From NCBI RefSeq assembly GCF_022512515.1, contig NZ_JAKWBK010000001.1, positions 1-64,000 on the forward strand: a stretch of DNA of 64,000 bases. The letters run 5' to 3'. Position 1 is the first letter of the stretch; every line of letters begins with the position of its first letter. The notes beneath the pieces are model-generated. The model did not search any database, was not told the DNA's origin, and saw only the letters and a list, made by a program, of their open reading frames with translations. Origin of the DNA: Paraniabella hibiscisoli (GTDB taxonomy: Bacteria > Bacteroidota > Bacteroidia > Chitinophagales > Chitinophagaceae). A program made the translations under genes and the position numbers. This document shows, piece after piece, positions 10,275-20,587 of this stretch.

Positions 10275-12626
10275 ATGATCAAACTTTACAGTTTAGCGTT
10301 GCTATTAATTATAACCGGGCTATTCTTTGATGGCGCAGCCCAAACAATAAAGGTTTCTGTGTCGCTGATTGACGTGAATGGCATTGCTATCGGAAAAGCC
10401 ACTATTCGTCTGAAATCGGCAACCGATAGTGTCATTTACGATGGTCAGTCTCATAAAGATGGGAAAAACATTTTCAATATTCCAGGGGAGTTTACCAACT
10501 CTCTTTTACACATGTATCGTATCAGCCATTAGTTATAAAACCCTTATCGATTGTAAAAGATACGTCTGTTGAAGTGGTACTATTTTCTTCAGCAAATACT
10601 ACCCTGTCTAATGTCACCATAACTGCAACAAAACCTCCGGTGGAATATCATCTGGACAAAAAATATATAATGTAGACAAGGATATGCTGTCTAAAGGCGG
10701 TTCGGGATCTGATGTACTCAACAATATACCTTCGGTAAATGTAGACCCCACGGGTGTTATAAGTTACAGGGGCAATACAGCTGTGCGCATTTTAGTAAAT
10801 GGTAAGCCTTCGCAGCTAACTGCCAATAATGGCATTGGACAAATACCGGCTTCCAACATTGAGAAAGTAGAGCTAATCAGCAATCCTTCGGCCCAATATG
10901 AGGCAACAGGCGGAGCAGGAATCATCAACATTGTGCTCAGGAAAAATAAGGCTTCCGGCTTTAACGGCAGTTTGCAAACCAGTATGGGCTATCCTGCCCA
11001 TTATGGCATGAATGCCAACCTAAGCTATAAAACCAGCAGGTATAATTTGTTCTCTAACATTGGGTACAACTATCGCAATATTTATTTTAAACGGACCCGT
11101 TACCAGGAATTTAATAAGCAGGAAAGTTTTGCGAAACTGAATAACGAAGCTTTAGAGGGCAATAATGAGCGCAACCTCCTATTTTACGTTGGCGGAGACA
11201 TTTACTTTAATGAAAACAATACTCTGACAGGCAGTTTTTATTACGATAAGCTGCAAAATGAGGATACCACCTTGTTTCTATTCGATTATTTTAATAGTAA
11301 TCATATCAGGGACAGTAGCCTGTATCGGTTCGAAAAATACAGCGAACCACAACACTTTAACGAGTTAGAATTGAACTATGTGAAAACCTTCAAAAAGAAG
11401 GCGCCAGGTGGACCACTAATTTGTTGTACGATTTCTGGAACGATGACGAGAACCAGGTTATATCTGAACGAAAAACTTACCCCTTATCCGAACAGCAAGG
11501 CGAGCTTGTTACAAGGGACATAGAGAGTAGCAAAGATATTTATGTGCAAAGCAACCTGGTGCTGCCCATTTCAAAAGGCAAAAAGCTGGAGGCAGGCGTA
11601 CGTGCCGACCTGAGGGCTTTACGCAGCGACTACCGGTCTGCTTTAGACAGTAAACTACTTGATCAATATACCAACAAACTTTACTATAACGAAAACATTT
11701 ACAGCGCTTATATACAATTGGGTGACCAGCAAGGCAAATTCAGCTACCTGCTAGGCCTAAGGTCTGAATTAACTGATATCAGGATTTTCGATCGAAAGGA
11801 AACATTTGACAACCGAAAAAACTATCTCAATCCTTTTCCTACATTACATATAGGATATCTGATAGATTCTAATGTAAGTGTTCAATTAAGCTATAGCCGG
11901 CGTATTAACAGGCCCCAGTTTTCGCAACTTAATACATTCGGAGGCCTGTCTGATACCCGAAACCTGACAATCGGCAATCCTGATCTTGATCCCATGTATG
12001 CCGATTCCTATGAAATAGGTATTTTATCAAAAACCGGTAAATGGACGCTCAGTCCAACGCTTTACTACAAACATAGCACTCAAAATATAGAGTATGCCTT
12101 AAAAGAAACGCAGCCGGGATACCTTATACGTATGCCCTTCAATCTGGATAATGAAGACAGGATGGGTATAGAATTGGCTGTACAATATATTCCATTTAAA
12201 TGGTGGCGTTTGATGCTGGACGCTAATTATTTCGGGTTCCGCCAGAAGGGCGATTTTGAGAATAAGATCTATAGGGCTTCGGGGCAAACCTGGCTAACCC
12301 GGCTAACATCCAAGGTAAATATTACCAAAGTTGCTGCAGTAGACCTTGGACTGGACTACCAGAGCGGCGTAAAGGGAATACAAACATACACAAAGCCGGT
12401 ATTTAGTGGTAAATTGGGGGCTGGACGCGATTTCCGTGGTGATAAATTTTCTCTGAATTTAACTGTTACTAATTTATTCAATTCGAAGGTACGTACGCAA
12501 ATAACCCAAACTGATACATATTATGTGCAAAACCGGCAATATTGGCCGCAAAGGCAGATTATAGCTACGCTTACTTATCGTTTTAATCGCAAGAAAGGAG
12601 AGGGCGACCGTTTACCAGGATCGTAA
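10275..12626 (+). CDS. TonB-plug outer-membrane beta-barrel protein (three frameshifts)
   Basis: The protein has a signal peptide (MIKLYSLALLLIITGLFFDGAAQ) and a CarboxypepD-regulatory-like domain. A TonB-receptor plug follows (DVLNNIPSVNVDPTGVISYRG; GGAGIINIVLRKN) and then a long beta-barrel with the outer-membrane beta-barrel family pattern. Frame breaks near 10490, 10668 and 11403 all resolve by restoring single bases. The corrected length is about 784 residues. The plug lacks the SusC-specific extension, there is no SusD partner, and the substrate is unknown. It is divergent from a LytTR two-component pair that could control it. Confidence 0.85.
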
Positions 12627-12757
12627 AATGATGAAAATCCGTTTTATAGTAATAATTAAGTAGTGCTTTTTGCCCCCGAAACTGGTCTTTTATTTGTTAC
12701 AAAAACCAGCCCGGTGATGCAAATAAATGCTTGTAGGGGCGATTGAAAAATTTTATG

Positions 12758-12765
12758 TACGTTTG
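12758..12765 (+). promoter_or_regulatory. Possible -7 promoter box of accD
   Basis: TACGTTTG matches TAnnTTTG and lies 30 bases before the accD ATG. A TTG exists upstream at 12731-12733, but the spacing of 24 is long. Moderate to weak support. Confidence 0.4.
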
Positions 12766-12795
12766 TACCTTATCTAAAAATATATTTATCTACTT

Positions 12796-13703
12796 ATGGC
12801 TGAGGAGATAGAAGATTTTGATGCCGATCTGGCGGGTGAACAAGGTAAAGACCAGAAAACAGGCTGGTTTCGCAGGATTAAGAAAGGCATTTTAACAAAG
12901 ACATCGGAGAAGAAGGAAACACAGGAAGGTTTGTGGACCAAATGCCCTGAGTGTAACTATATTTCTACTTTCGCTGAGCTGAAAGAGCAGCTATATGTAT
13001 GCCCTAAATGCGATTATCACCATCGCCTGAACAGCTATCAATACTACGAGGTATTGTTTGACAACAACGAATACGAAGAACTTTTTACCAATATCAAAAG
13101 TAAAGACCTGTTAGGATTTACCGATCTGAAGCCTTATAAAAAAGGCTGGAAGACATCTGGTCTAATAGCAGCCTGAATGACTCTATACGGGTAGCCGTTG
13201 GAAATGTAGATGGTGAAAGGATGGTGATTGCCTGTATGGACTTTGAATTCATTGGTGGATCGCTGGGGAGTGTGATGGGTGAAAAATTTGCCCGGGCAGT
13301 AGACTACTGTATCAAACACAAACTGCCCTACATGGTCATTAATAAAAGCGGAGGTGCCCGTATGATGGAGAGTGCGTTCTCACTCATGCAAATGGCTAAA
13401 ACAAGCGGAAAATTATCTCAATTAAGCGACGCTCAATTGCCTTATATTTCTTTGTTAACCGACCCTACCTTCGGTGGTGTATCAGCCTCTTTTGCCATGT
13501 TAGGCGACCTTAACATAGCAGAACCCGGAGCCCTCATTGGCTTTGCTGGCCCACGGGTTATTAAAGAAACAATAAAGAAAGACCTGCCGGAAGGATTTCA
13601 GCGAAGCGAATTTCTGCTAGAGCATGGCTTTCTTGACTTTATTATTAACCGTAAAGCTTTAAAAGAAAAGATCGGAACCGTTATCCGGCTTTTCAGAAAC
13701 TAA
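12796..13703 (+). CDS. accD: Acetyl-CoA carboxylase carboxyltransferase subunit beta (frameshift about 13143)
   Basis: AccD is the beta half of the carboxyltransferase that moves CO2 from biotin to acetyl-CoA, the first step of fatty acid synthesis. It has the zinc ribbon CPEC/CPKC (C50, C53, C69, C72). The crotonase-fold core includes [29 protein letters not shown] and [16 protein letters not shown]. One base is missing in the A6GG stretch near 13143. Corrected length is about 302 residues. accA is not adjacent. Confidence 0.95.
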
Positions 13704-13709
13704 AATAAG

Positions 13710-13793
13710 GTTAACAGGTTGATATGTTTACAGGTTAATAAGGATTTCCTCATTTCAACTTTTAAACATATAAACCTTTAAACTCTTAAACCG
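13710..13793. repeat. Octamer repeat with two opposed arms, copy A (accD-smpB spacer)
   Basis: The left arm (13710-13741) is four degenerate 8-bp units of the form GTTnAnAn: gttaacag, gttgatat, gtttacag, gttaataa. After a 13-base gap the right arm (13755-13794) has five units in the opposite orientation: tcaacttt, taaacata, taaacctt, taaactct, taaaccgt. The same two-arm structure occurs near 45.9 kb and 50.9 kb. The array occupies almost the whole accD-smpB spacer and ends next to the smpB start. Confidence 0.7.
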
Positions 13794-13798
13794 TTCCC

Positions 13799-14245
13799 TT
13801 GGCTTCACCCATTTCCATAAAGAACCGTTCTGCATTTCATGAGTATTTTATTGATGATACTTATGTAGCAGGAATGGTATTGCTCGGCACAGAGGTAAAA
13901 TCCCTGCGGGAAGGCAGAGCCAGCTTTAATGATAGCTATTGTATTATTCACAAGGGCGAAATATGGATCAAGAGCCTGCACATCTCCCCTTACTCGCATG
14001 GCACGGTAAATAACCATGATGCAGACAGGGACAAGAAGCTCCTGCTTCAAAAAAGGGAGATCAGGAAGATTCAGGCCAAATTAAAAGAAAAGGGCTACAC
14101 GCTCGTACCGCTTAAAATATTCATGAACGACCGCAATTTTATTAAAATAGAGTTGGGGTTAGGTAAAGGTAAAAAGCTGTACGATAAGAGAGAGAGCATC
14201 AAACAGAAAGATGTGGAGCGTGAAATGAAGCGCTTCTTAAAATAG
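13799..14245 (+). CDS. smpB: SsrA-binding protein SmpB (TTG start)
   Basis: SmpB binds tmRNA and the ribosome in trans-translation, rescuing stalled ribosomes. The 148-residue protein has the OB-fold core (GMVLLGTEVKSLREGRASF, IWIKSLHISPYSHGT) and the basic C-terminal tail (GKKLYDKRESIKQKDVEREM). The frame has no ATG before the conserved N terminus. The TTG at 13799 gives MASPISIKNRSAFHEYF, which fits family alignments. The start abuts the octamer repeat array. Confidence 0.94.
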   Translation: MASPISIKNRSAFHEYFIDDTYVAGMVLLGTEVKSLREGRASFNDSYCIIHKGEIWIKSLHISPYSHGTVNNHDADRDKKLLLQKREIRKIQAKLKEKGYTLVPLKIFMNDRNFIKIELGLGKGKKLYDKRESIKQKDVEREMKRFLK

Positions 14246-14332
14246 TATTTCCTACCTTAGCCGCATTGGCAACAGTACAGTTGTTTTCATTTTTCATAAG
14301 TCCCGGTATATCCTGCCGGATCCCCCTTCAAC

Positions 14333-15070
14333 ATGTACATGAAAAAAGTTTACTTTCTTATCCTCCTTCTCACCTTTCAGCTCCAGCTTGAGGCGCAATT
14401 TACAGATAGCACTACCAAATTTGTAAAACTCGCTTCCGGCGGTACTTTCAACAAAACAAAAGACGGCTCCAATTATCTTTTTAATAATAATGCCCAGTTC
14501 AATGTACGCAAGAAGCGTACAGTACTTAATTCCACAGCCTCCTGGATCTACGGGATGAACCCTGAAAAATTAACCAATAACGATTTTACGGCTTCCAGTA
14601 ATGTGAACCTGTACCGGCATTTTACCGATTTCTATTATTGGGGATTGATCAATTATACCACTAGCTATTCCCTGAACATTAAGGCACAGGGGCAGGCAGG
14701 GATTGGTATTGCCTATAATTTCCTTAACAAACCCAACATCTGGCTCAATGTAAGTAACGGAATGATTGGTGAAACCAGCCGCATTATACAGGGTGACACA
14801 ACAGTTATCAATTACCAGACTATACGAAATTCTTTAAGGGTTCAGTTTCTGTTCAAAATGGGCGACCGCTTTACGTTACGCACAGGAAACTTCTTTCAGC
14901 CTTCGCTGGAATATATCAGCGATCATATTATATCCAGCGATACGGAATTTACTTACCAGCTTTGGAAGGGCTTAAATCTCCATACAAGGTTGTTGTATAA
15001 TAAGATCAGCAGAACCGAAAAAGAGAACCTGATATTTACCTATGGCTTCGGATATCAGAAATATTTTTAG
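14333..15070 (+). CDS. DUF481-family outer-membrane protein
   Basis: The 245-residue protein has a signal peptide (MKKVYFLILLLTFQLQLEAQ). Beta-strand-rich sequence follows, alternating polar and hydrophobic residues and ending in the aromatic FGYQKYF expected of an outer-membrane barrel. It matches the DUF481 (YdiY-like, salt-induced outer-membrane protein) pattern. Function is unknown. ATG codons at 14333 and 14339 are both possible; the second gives a more typical signal peptide. It converges on the MgtC-like gene with a 12-bp gap. Confidence 0.75.
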   Translation: MYMKKVYFLILLLTFQLQLEAQFTDSTTKFVKLASGGTFNKTKDGSNYLFNNNAQFNVRKKRTVLNSTASWIYGMNPEKLTNNDFTASSNVNLYRHFTDFYYWGLINYTTSYSLNIKAQGQAGIGIAYNFLNKPNIWLNVSNGMIGETSRIIQGDTTVINYQTIRNSLRVQFLFKMGDRFTLRTGNFFQPSLEYISDHIISSDTEFTYQLWKGLNLHTRLLYNKISRTEKENLIFTYGFGYQKYF

Positions 15071-15082
15071 GGAGAGAAACGC

Positions 15083-15730
15083 TTACATTTCGAACTCAAG
15101 GATATAGGCCTCGTTAAGTAAGAAATCTTCCAACATTTTCATCTTTCGGCTTTTTACTGTGATGTCAAAATAAATACAAAGCTGGTCTCCCTTTGCAGAT
15201 AGTTTCTTTTCTTCAATTTTCACCAGCATTGTTCTCATTTGAGCGATCAGCTCTTTACGATTCTCCGCATTTGATTTATGAAGAGAAATCATCAGCATAC
15301 GGCTTATTTTATAACTAGGAAAAAACCTGTTGACAGTACTTCCGAAATAGATAAATAAGAGCGATACCCCCAGGAAAATTAATGCCAGGTATACTTCTCC
15401 AAAACCGATCGCCATACCCACTGCACTGGCCATCCATATTACACTTGCAGTGGTAAGTCCGCTTACATTTACACCATCTTTGAAAATGACACCGGCTCCT
15501 AAAAAGCCGATGCCACTAACTATATAAGATGCAATACGGGTAGCCTCGCTGTTAGGCTGCCCCACATTGTAAGAAATAATTGCAAACAAAGCAGAGCCCA
15601 GTGTAATGAGCGTAATAGTTTTAAGCCCGGCAGCTTTATCCTTCATTTCCCGCTCCAGTCCAAGCACAATACCTGCCGCAAGCGCTATCAGGGCCTTATA
15701 CAAGTCATTAATATCCCAAAACTCAAACAT
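15083..15730 (-). CDS. MgtC/SapB family membrane protein
   Basis: The 215-residue protein has about five hydrophobic helices in its first 145 residues. It carries the MgtC signatures ALAAGIVLGLEREMKDKAAGLKT, GIGFLGAGVIFKDG and VSGLTTASVIWMASAVGMAIG. A soluble ACT-like C-terminal domain follows. MgtC proteins are linked to growth in low magnesium and to modulation of the F-type ATPase in pathogens. Here the role is unknown; it may be a general membrane regulator. Confidence 0.88.
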   Translation of the reverse strand: MFEFWDINDLYKALIALAAGIVLGLEREMKDKAAGLKTITLITLGSALFAIISYNVGQPNSEATRIASYIVSGIGFLGAGVIFKDGVNVSGLTTASVIWMASAVGMAIGFGEVYLALIFLGVSLLFIYFGSTVNRFFPSYKISRMLMISLHKSNAENRKELIAQMRTMLVKIEEKKLSAKGDQLCIYFDITVKSRKMKMLEDFLLNEAYILEFEM

Positions 15731-15788
15731 TTTGTAACAAGATTTCCGTTAAGATACCGCTTATAGTTTATTCAAAAAACAATACCTG

Positions 15789-18335
15789 CTAATCTCCAAA
15801 AAGTTCCTGCTGGGGCGACTCATTCTCTTTCGTTTCAAGCCACTCCATAGATACACTCTTGTTGTAGTCTGTCAGTTTAGCACCAATAGCCTTCCAGCCC
15901 ATTACATCGGTTACCTTGGCCAGTTTAAACTTAGCCTGGCGCACCTGTTCACCACGACCGCTTTGAACCTGCAATACCGGCTCTGCAGCAGTTGTTACAC
16001 ATTCCAGGTAATTGCCATCACCCTCCTTAATAAATAAAAACTTATTTTTTAAAGTTGTCGTTTCTATTTTAAAACGTTTTACATTAAACTGTAGTTGCTT
16101 CATATCCGCATAAACAGCCGTAATAATGCTTTCAGGGTTATAACGCTCAATGAGCAATACTTTTTCAGGATCAAATTTCTGCGTCATTTCCTGGTCTGTC
16201 AGCTCATAATGCCCGTCGGTGTAAATTACCAGCAACTGATCCGCAGGCTCAAACATGCCCAGGTACAACCCTTTATCGTCGGTATTCAACCGGCCAAACT
16301 TATCATCAAACCAGAGCTTTTTGCCGCTCAGGGTAGCCCTGCCGGCTTCTTTAAACTTAACAGATTTAATAGCATACTTGGAAACCTGGTTACCAATACT
16401 ACTGCGCCCTTTAATAGCCAGCTCTTCAAAATAAAAATCCAGCTCCTTTACACGCGCTGTACTGTTGGGACTTAAAATAATTTTTACAATCTCCGTTTCT
16501 CCATTAGGATTTACTGTAAAATAATGAACCTTGCTTTTTTCATCTCCCTTGGTTAAATCATACACTTTATCCCTGGTAATACCTGTTACATTAAACCTCT
16601 TCGCAAAACTCACGCCGGTCTTACCATCTACATAGATCATATTATAAGTAGTGCGCTCGTCATTCTTCTGGAACACAGCTACATGAATAATGTCTTTACC
16701 GACAAAGGTTTTATCTGCTATTTTGATCACCTTCATGATACCCCGTTTGGTAAATACAATGATATCATCTAGATCAGAGCATTCAAATAGTAATTCATCT
16801 TTCTTCAAGCCTGTTCCAATAAACCCACCAGACCTATCTACATACAGCTTGGTATTAGCGATCACCACATGTTTGGCTTCTATAATTTCAAATTGCTTGA
16901 TCTCCGTTTTTCTTTCACGTCCTTTGCCAAATTTCTTTAAAAGATTTTCAAAGTAAGCTACAGCATAGTCCACCAGATTATCAAGATCATATTGAGTCTG
17001 CTTAATATCGGCCTCCAGGCCTTTGATCTGGTTGATTAAATCATCGATATCTGTTTTATGGATGCGCCGAACAGGTTTATCAGTAAGCTTTAATACATCT
17101 TCCCGTGTCACATCTCGTTTTAGCTTTTTCCGGTAAGGAACAAATGCCTTTTCAATATTTTCAATTACCTTCTCCCAACTCGCCTTCCTGTCTTCCAGCT
17201 CCTGGTAAATTTTTTCTTCAAAGAAAATTTTCTCCAGAGAGGTATAGTGCCATTTATCGTTCAACTCTCCCAGCTTAATTTCCAGCTCTTTTTGCAGGAG
17301 ATTCTTGGTATTATCCGCTGAAAATTTCAGCAATTCCTGTACAGACAAGAACACAGGTTTCGGGATATCATCTTCTTTTACAATAACACAGGCATTCGGC
17401 GAAATAGATATTTCACAGTTCGTAAACTTATATAACGCATCAATAGTTATATCCGGTGAAATACCGGCAGCCAGGTCTACCTGTACTTCAACATTAGCCG
17501 CCGTATTATCTGTAACTTTTTTGATCTTGATCTTACCCTGGTCATTGGCTTTCACAATCGATTCAATCAACTGATCGGTGGTAACACCATAGGGAACACT
17601 TTTGATTAAAAGCGTTTTTTTATCTGACTCTTCTATATGCGCACGCACTTTTACCTTTCCACCTCTCTTACCCTGGTTATAATCGGCAACATCAATCATA
17701 CCGCCGGTCTGAAAATCGGGAAACAGCTCGAACTTTTTCCCCTTAAGGAACTTAATTGATGCGTCGATTAACTCGCAAAAATTATGAGGAAGTATCTTAG
17801 TTGAAAGTCCTACGGCAATACCTTCTGCGCCTTGTGCGAGCAGCAAAGGAAACTTCATCGGCAAAGTAACAGGCTCGTTATTTCGTCCATCGTAGCTTAA
17901 CTGCCATTCGGTGGTTTTAGCGTTGAAGGCTACCTCCAGGGCAAACTTACTCAGGCGCGCTTCAATATACCTGGAAGCTGCTGCATCATCTCCTGTTTCG
18001 ATATTACCCCAGTTACCCTGCGTATCAATCATCAGCTCCTTCTGCCCCATATTTACCAGCGCATCGCGAATACTCATATCGCCATGAGGGTGATAGGACA
18101 TGGTCTGACCTACAATATTCGCCACTTTATGCAAACGGCCATCATCCATCTGCTTCATAGAATGCAGGATACGACGCTGTACCGGCTTTAAACCATCTTC
18201 TATAGCAGGCACCGCGCGCTCCAGTATTACGTACGAAGCATAATCTAAAAACCAGGTCTTAAACTGTCCCTGAATACCACTACTATCACTATGCTCGATA
18301 TTATCTACAATTTCTTCTTTCATATTACTCGTCAA
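15789..18335 (-). CDS. parC: DNA topoisomerase IV subunit A (GyrA/ParC family)
   Basis: This is the DNA-cleaving subunit of a type IIA topoisomerase. The catalytic tyrosine is Y123 in AASRYIEARLS. The winged-helix region includes LKPVQRRILHSM and SYHPHGDMSIRDALVNM. A coiled-coil tower and a C-terminal wrapping domain follow. The 848-residue frame is intact. Lack of a clear GyrA-box and pairing with the ParE-type subunit at 20.6-22.5 kb favour topoisomerase IV over gyrase. Unusually, three genes and a repeat array separate it from parE. Confidence 0.88.
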   Translation of the reverse strand: MTSNMKEEIVDNIEHSDSSGIQGQFKTWFLDYASYVILERAVPAIEDGLKPVQRRILHSMKQMDDGRLHKVANIVGQTMSYHPHGDMSIRDALVNMGQKELMIDTQGNWGNIETGDDAAASRYIEARLSKFALEVAFNAKTTEWQLSYDGRNNEPVTLPMKFPLLLAQGAEGIAVGLSTKILPHNFCELIDASIKFLKGKKFELFPDFQTGGMIDVADYNQGKRGGKVKVRAHIEESDKKTLLIKSVPYGVTTDQLIESIVKANDQGKIKIKKVTDNTAANVEVQVDLAAGISPDITIDALYKFTNCEISISPNACVIVKEDDIPKPVFLSVQELLKFSADNTKNLLQKELEIKLGELNDKWHYTSLEKIFFEEKIYQELEDRKASWEKVIENIEKAFVPYRKKLKRDVTREDVLKLTDKPVRRIHKTDIDDLINQIKGLEADIKQTQYDLDNLVDYAVAYFENLLKKFGKGRERKTEIKQFEIIEAKHVVIANTKLYVDRSGGFIGTGLKKDELLFECSDLDDIIVFTKRGIMKVIKIADKTFVGKDIIHVAVFQKNDERTTYNMIYVDGKTGVSFAKRFNVTGITRDKVYDLTKGDEKSKVHYFTVNPNGETEIVKIILSPNSTARVKELDFYFEELAIKGRSSIGNQVSKYAIKSVKFKEAGRATLSGKKLWFDDKFGRLNTDDKGLYLGMFEPADQLLVIYTDGHYELTDQEMTQKFDPEKVLLIERYNPESIITAVYADMKQLQFNVKRFKIETTTLKNKFLFIKEGDGNYLECVTTAAEPVLQVQSGRGEQVRQAKFKLAKVTDVMGWKAIGAKLTDYNKSVSMEWLETKENESPQQELFGD

Positions 18336-18346
18336 AAACTTTTAGG

Positions 18347-18808
18347 CTAATCTAAAAAATCAAATAAATATTTATGATCAAATTTAATGTCAAACTCCTC
18401 CAGTAACCCAATATATTCTTCTTTAAATGTTTTCTTTTGATGATGTTCCCGTTGGCTCAAAATATAATTAACCACGGTATTCGCCTGTGATTCACTATAA
18501 GAAAATGCACCAAATCCACGCTGCCATTCAAAATGCTCTTTTACCCATCCTTTATCATTGATAAAAGATGTTGTGTTGGCTTTCACATCTCTCACCAAAT
18601 CAGAAATCGCCAAATCAGGTCCCATACTAACAAAAATGTGTACATGATCAGGCATACAATAAATGGCGTATAATTTCTGCTTTTTATGCTGAATAATACC
18701 TGTTATATACTTTTGCAATTCATCTCTAAAATCCTCCCGGATTAATGATGCTCTTGCTTTAACCGCAAAAACGATTTGTATATATAATTTGGTGTAGGTA
18801 TTTGCCAT
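18347..18808 (-). CDS. REP-associated tyrosine (Y1) transposase
   Basis: The 153-residue protein is of the IS200/IS605-like TnpA-REP (RAYT) group. The HuH motif is H55-V-H57 in CMPDHVHIFVS. The nucleophile is probably Y115 in VVNYILSQREHHQ, a context typical of the family. These enzymes nick single-stranded DNA at palindromes. There is no accessory tnpB, and no second copy in the window. The start codon lies 12 bases from an array of palindromic repeats, and the stop is 11 bp before parC. It is likely a domesticated, repeat-linked enzyme rather than an autonomous IS. Confidence 0.87.
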   Translation of the reverse strand: MANTYTKLYIQIVFAVKARASLIREDFRDELQKYITGIIQHKKQKLYAIYCMPDHVHIFVSMGPDLAISDLVRDVKANTTSFINDKGWVKEHFEWQRGFGAFSYSESQANTVVNYILSQREHHQKKTFKEEYIGLLEEFDIKFDHKYLFDFLD

Positions 18809-18820
18809 TTTCTTTTATTA

Positions 18821-19140
18821 ATATTTCGCCGCTACGCGGCTATCAACATACCACCGTCATACGGCTATTGATATTTCGCCGCTATGCGGCTATCAACATA
18901 ACACCGCTATACGGCTATTGATATTTCGCCGCTATGCGGCTATCAACATACCACCGTCATACGGCTATTAATATTTCGCCGCTATGCGGCTATCAACATA
19001 CCACCGTCATACGGCTATTAATATTTCGCCGCTATGCGGCTATCAACATACCATCGCCATACAGCTATTGATATTTCGCCGCTACGCGGCTATCAACATA
19101 CCATCGCCATACAGCTATTGATATTTCGCCGCTACGCGGC
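18821..19140. repeat. 50-bp palindromic tandem array (BIME/REP-like), 6.4 copies
   Basis: Units start at 18821, 18871, 18921, 18971, 19021, 19071 and 19121 (the last cut after 20 bp). Each unit holds two hairpins. One is invariant GCCGC-TAY-GCGGC. The other is variable: CCGT-CAT-ACGG, CCGC-TAT-ACGG, or a decayed form in the last two full units. The two 25-bp halves resemble each other, so the unit looks like a diverged dimer. The array stands directly upstream of the Y1 transposase gene, so its transcript leader would be a row of hairpins. Confidence 0.9.
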
Positions 19141-19237
19141 TTATGAGACCGTCTCTGGGGATGCAATACCCATCACCGTTCTCTATGTAAGCACCATGGG
19201 TGCGAAATATAAATAATACAACATACTTTCCAGGCAA

Positions 19238-19262
19238 TAGAGCCGCATAGCGGCGACATATC
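19238..19262. repeat. Inverted solitary copy of the array hairpin
   Basis: AGCCGCATAGCGGCGA at 19241-19256 is the reverse complement of the invariant hairpin half of the 50-bp unit. It lies about 100 bases beyond the array in opposite orientation. Head-to-head REP copies around a transposase gene are the layout seen in REP/RAYT loci. Confidence 0.7.
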
Positions 19263-19269
19263 CATTCTA

Positions 19270-19640
19270 TCACCCTTCGTTTCCGTTCTTAACCTTACCT
19301 ATTACGCCCAAATGTGTGAAAGCAAATCCATTATTATATTTTAGCCCATATCCGGCCACCCTATCCAGCGAAGCATGACCAAATAAAACTACCCCAATTC
19401 TCAAAAGCCAATCAAGGTTCAAATACATTCCCGCCAAAAAATCAATATGGCTATGCCCTTATGATGAAAAAGATTATACATGGCTGCGCCCACTTTATTA
19501 TTGACCAGGTATCCCAACATGCTTATATCAGGGCCCAATAAAACCAACACATACCAGTACCAGGACGCATCGCTATTCCACAACAGGAAAATGCTCAGCA
19601 ATAACATCACCAACTCTTCCGTCTTTAACAGCCATTTCAT
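19270..19640 (-). CDS. DUF4260 family membrane protein (frameshift about 19440)
   Basis: This is a small integral membrane protein of unknown function. The start MKWLLKTEELVMLLLSIF, the centre LGPDISMLGYLVNNKVGAAMYN and YNLFHHKG are DUF4260 features. One T is missing in a T-run near 19440. The restored frame adds GMYLNLDWLLRIGVVLFGHA and the conserved ending with LDRVAGYGLKY and FTHLG. Corrected length is about 123 residues. The start codon overlaps the stop of the upstream DUF1835 gene (TAATG), so the two are probably co-translated. Confidence 0.8.
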
Positions 19641-20493
19641 TACTCTCCGTTTTCATTTAATTCAGATAATAATTCCATCTGCTTTCCTGGCCCCGGCAGC
19701 TTAACATCAAACGATTTCCAGTCTTTGTTAACATCACCTTCCGTAACTATTCTGCCTGCCTCAATCAACACTTTGATCCGCCACATTAGAAACACATCGC
19801 CCGTTTTTACTTTCATACGGTTCAATGTATTTTGTAATACACGTGAGGCCTTTTGCCATTCGCCCGTTACATTTTTTAGTATCTCTGCATCATAAAAAGC
19901 GTCTTCCCTGCTTACTATTTTTTACCGCCTTCCAGTATACGAACCATTGTATTCTCCACCGTCAACCTGTTCCATTCATCCGGATCTACCTCATATTCGC
20001 TCAACGTGATAGGCCTGGCTAGCTTTTTCGCTTTTAAAAATTCTGAAGGCTGAATTTCGCTCAACCAGGATGGATAAAATATTTGCCCTTTCTCATTAAT
20101 AAAAGGCAGGTTATTCATATACAATACCATCACTCTTCCCTGAAATGCTCTTAATTGTGGCATCAGCCAGTAATAACCACAAACATCATGTTGGTTTTGT
20201 CCCATCCATATCCATGCCTGTTCTTCTTCGTTTTCCTCCAGCGCTTTCACCAGATTATGAACGGTCATTTTATCATCTACCAGGTCAGACTGTTCTTTAT
20301 AAGGAGAGTTCTCCAGCAATTGTTTCCACCAATCCCGCCGCTGCTGATATCCCTCTGTTTCATAGATCTGATCGACGGGCCCCACAGCATAGTCGTCCTT
20401 TATCTGTATAACATTTCCTGCAAGTGTTTCATCCAACTCCTGCACTTTATGCATCAATTCAATCTCATCCTCGTTAAAAACTATGTGTATCAT
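19640..20493 (-). CDS. DUF1835/DUF3658 domain protein (frameshift about 19920)
   Basis: The N-terminal DUF1835 domain begins MIHIVFNEDEIELMHKVQ and contains the conserved IKDDYAVGPV and WIWMGQNQHDVCGYYWL. After one missing A near 19920 the frame continues as a DUF3658 domain (SREDAFYDAEILKNVTGEW, then MWRIKVLIEAGRIVTEGD). Corrected length is about 284 residues, the usual two-domain arrangement. Function is unknown. It lies between the topoisomerase IV genes on the same strand and overlaps the DUF4260 gene. Confidence 0.83.
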
Positions 20494-20587
20494 TTATTTA
20501 ATTCTTAATTCAAATGAAAATTTTTAGCCGCTATAGCATTATTTCTCTTATCTGCAACTCTAATGCTCTATTAATAATTGCGAAGTA

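Noticed and set aside
18821..19140. Array looks at first like a CRISPR array (regular 50-bp spacing).
   Set aside because: There are no unique spacers: the whole 50-bp unit is repeated, with palindromes in both halves, and no cas genes are near. It fits a REP/BIME array beside a Y1 transposase.
19034..19216. Plus-strand open frame of 60 codons within the repeat array.
   Set aside because: It is a by-product of translating the repeats, with a repetitive sequence and no family.
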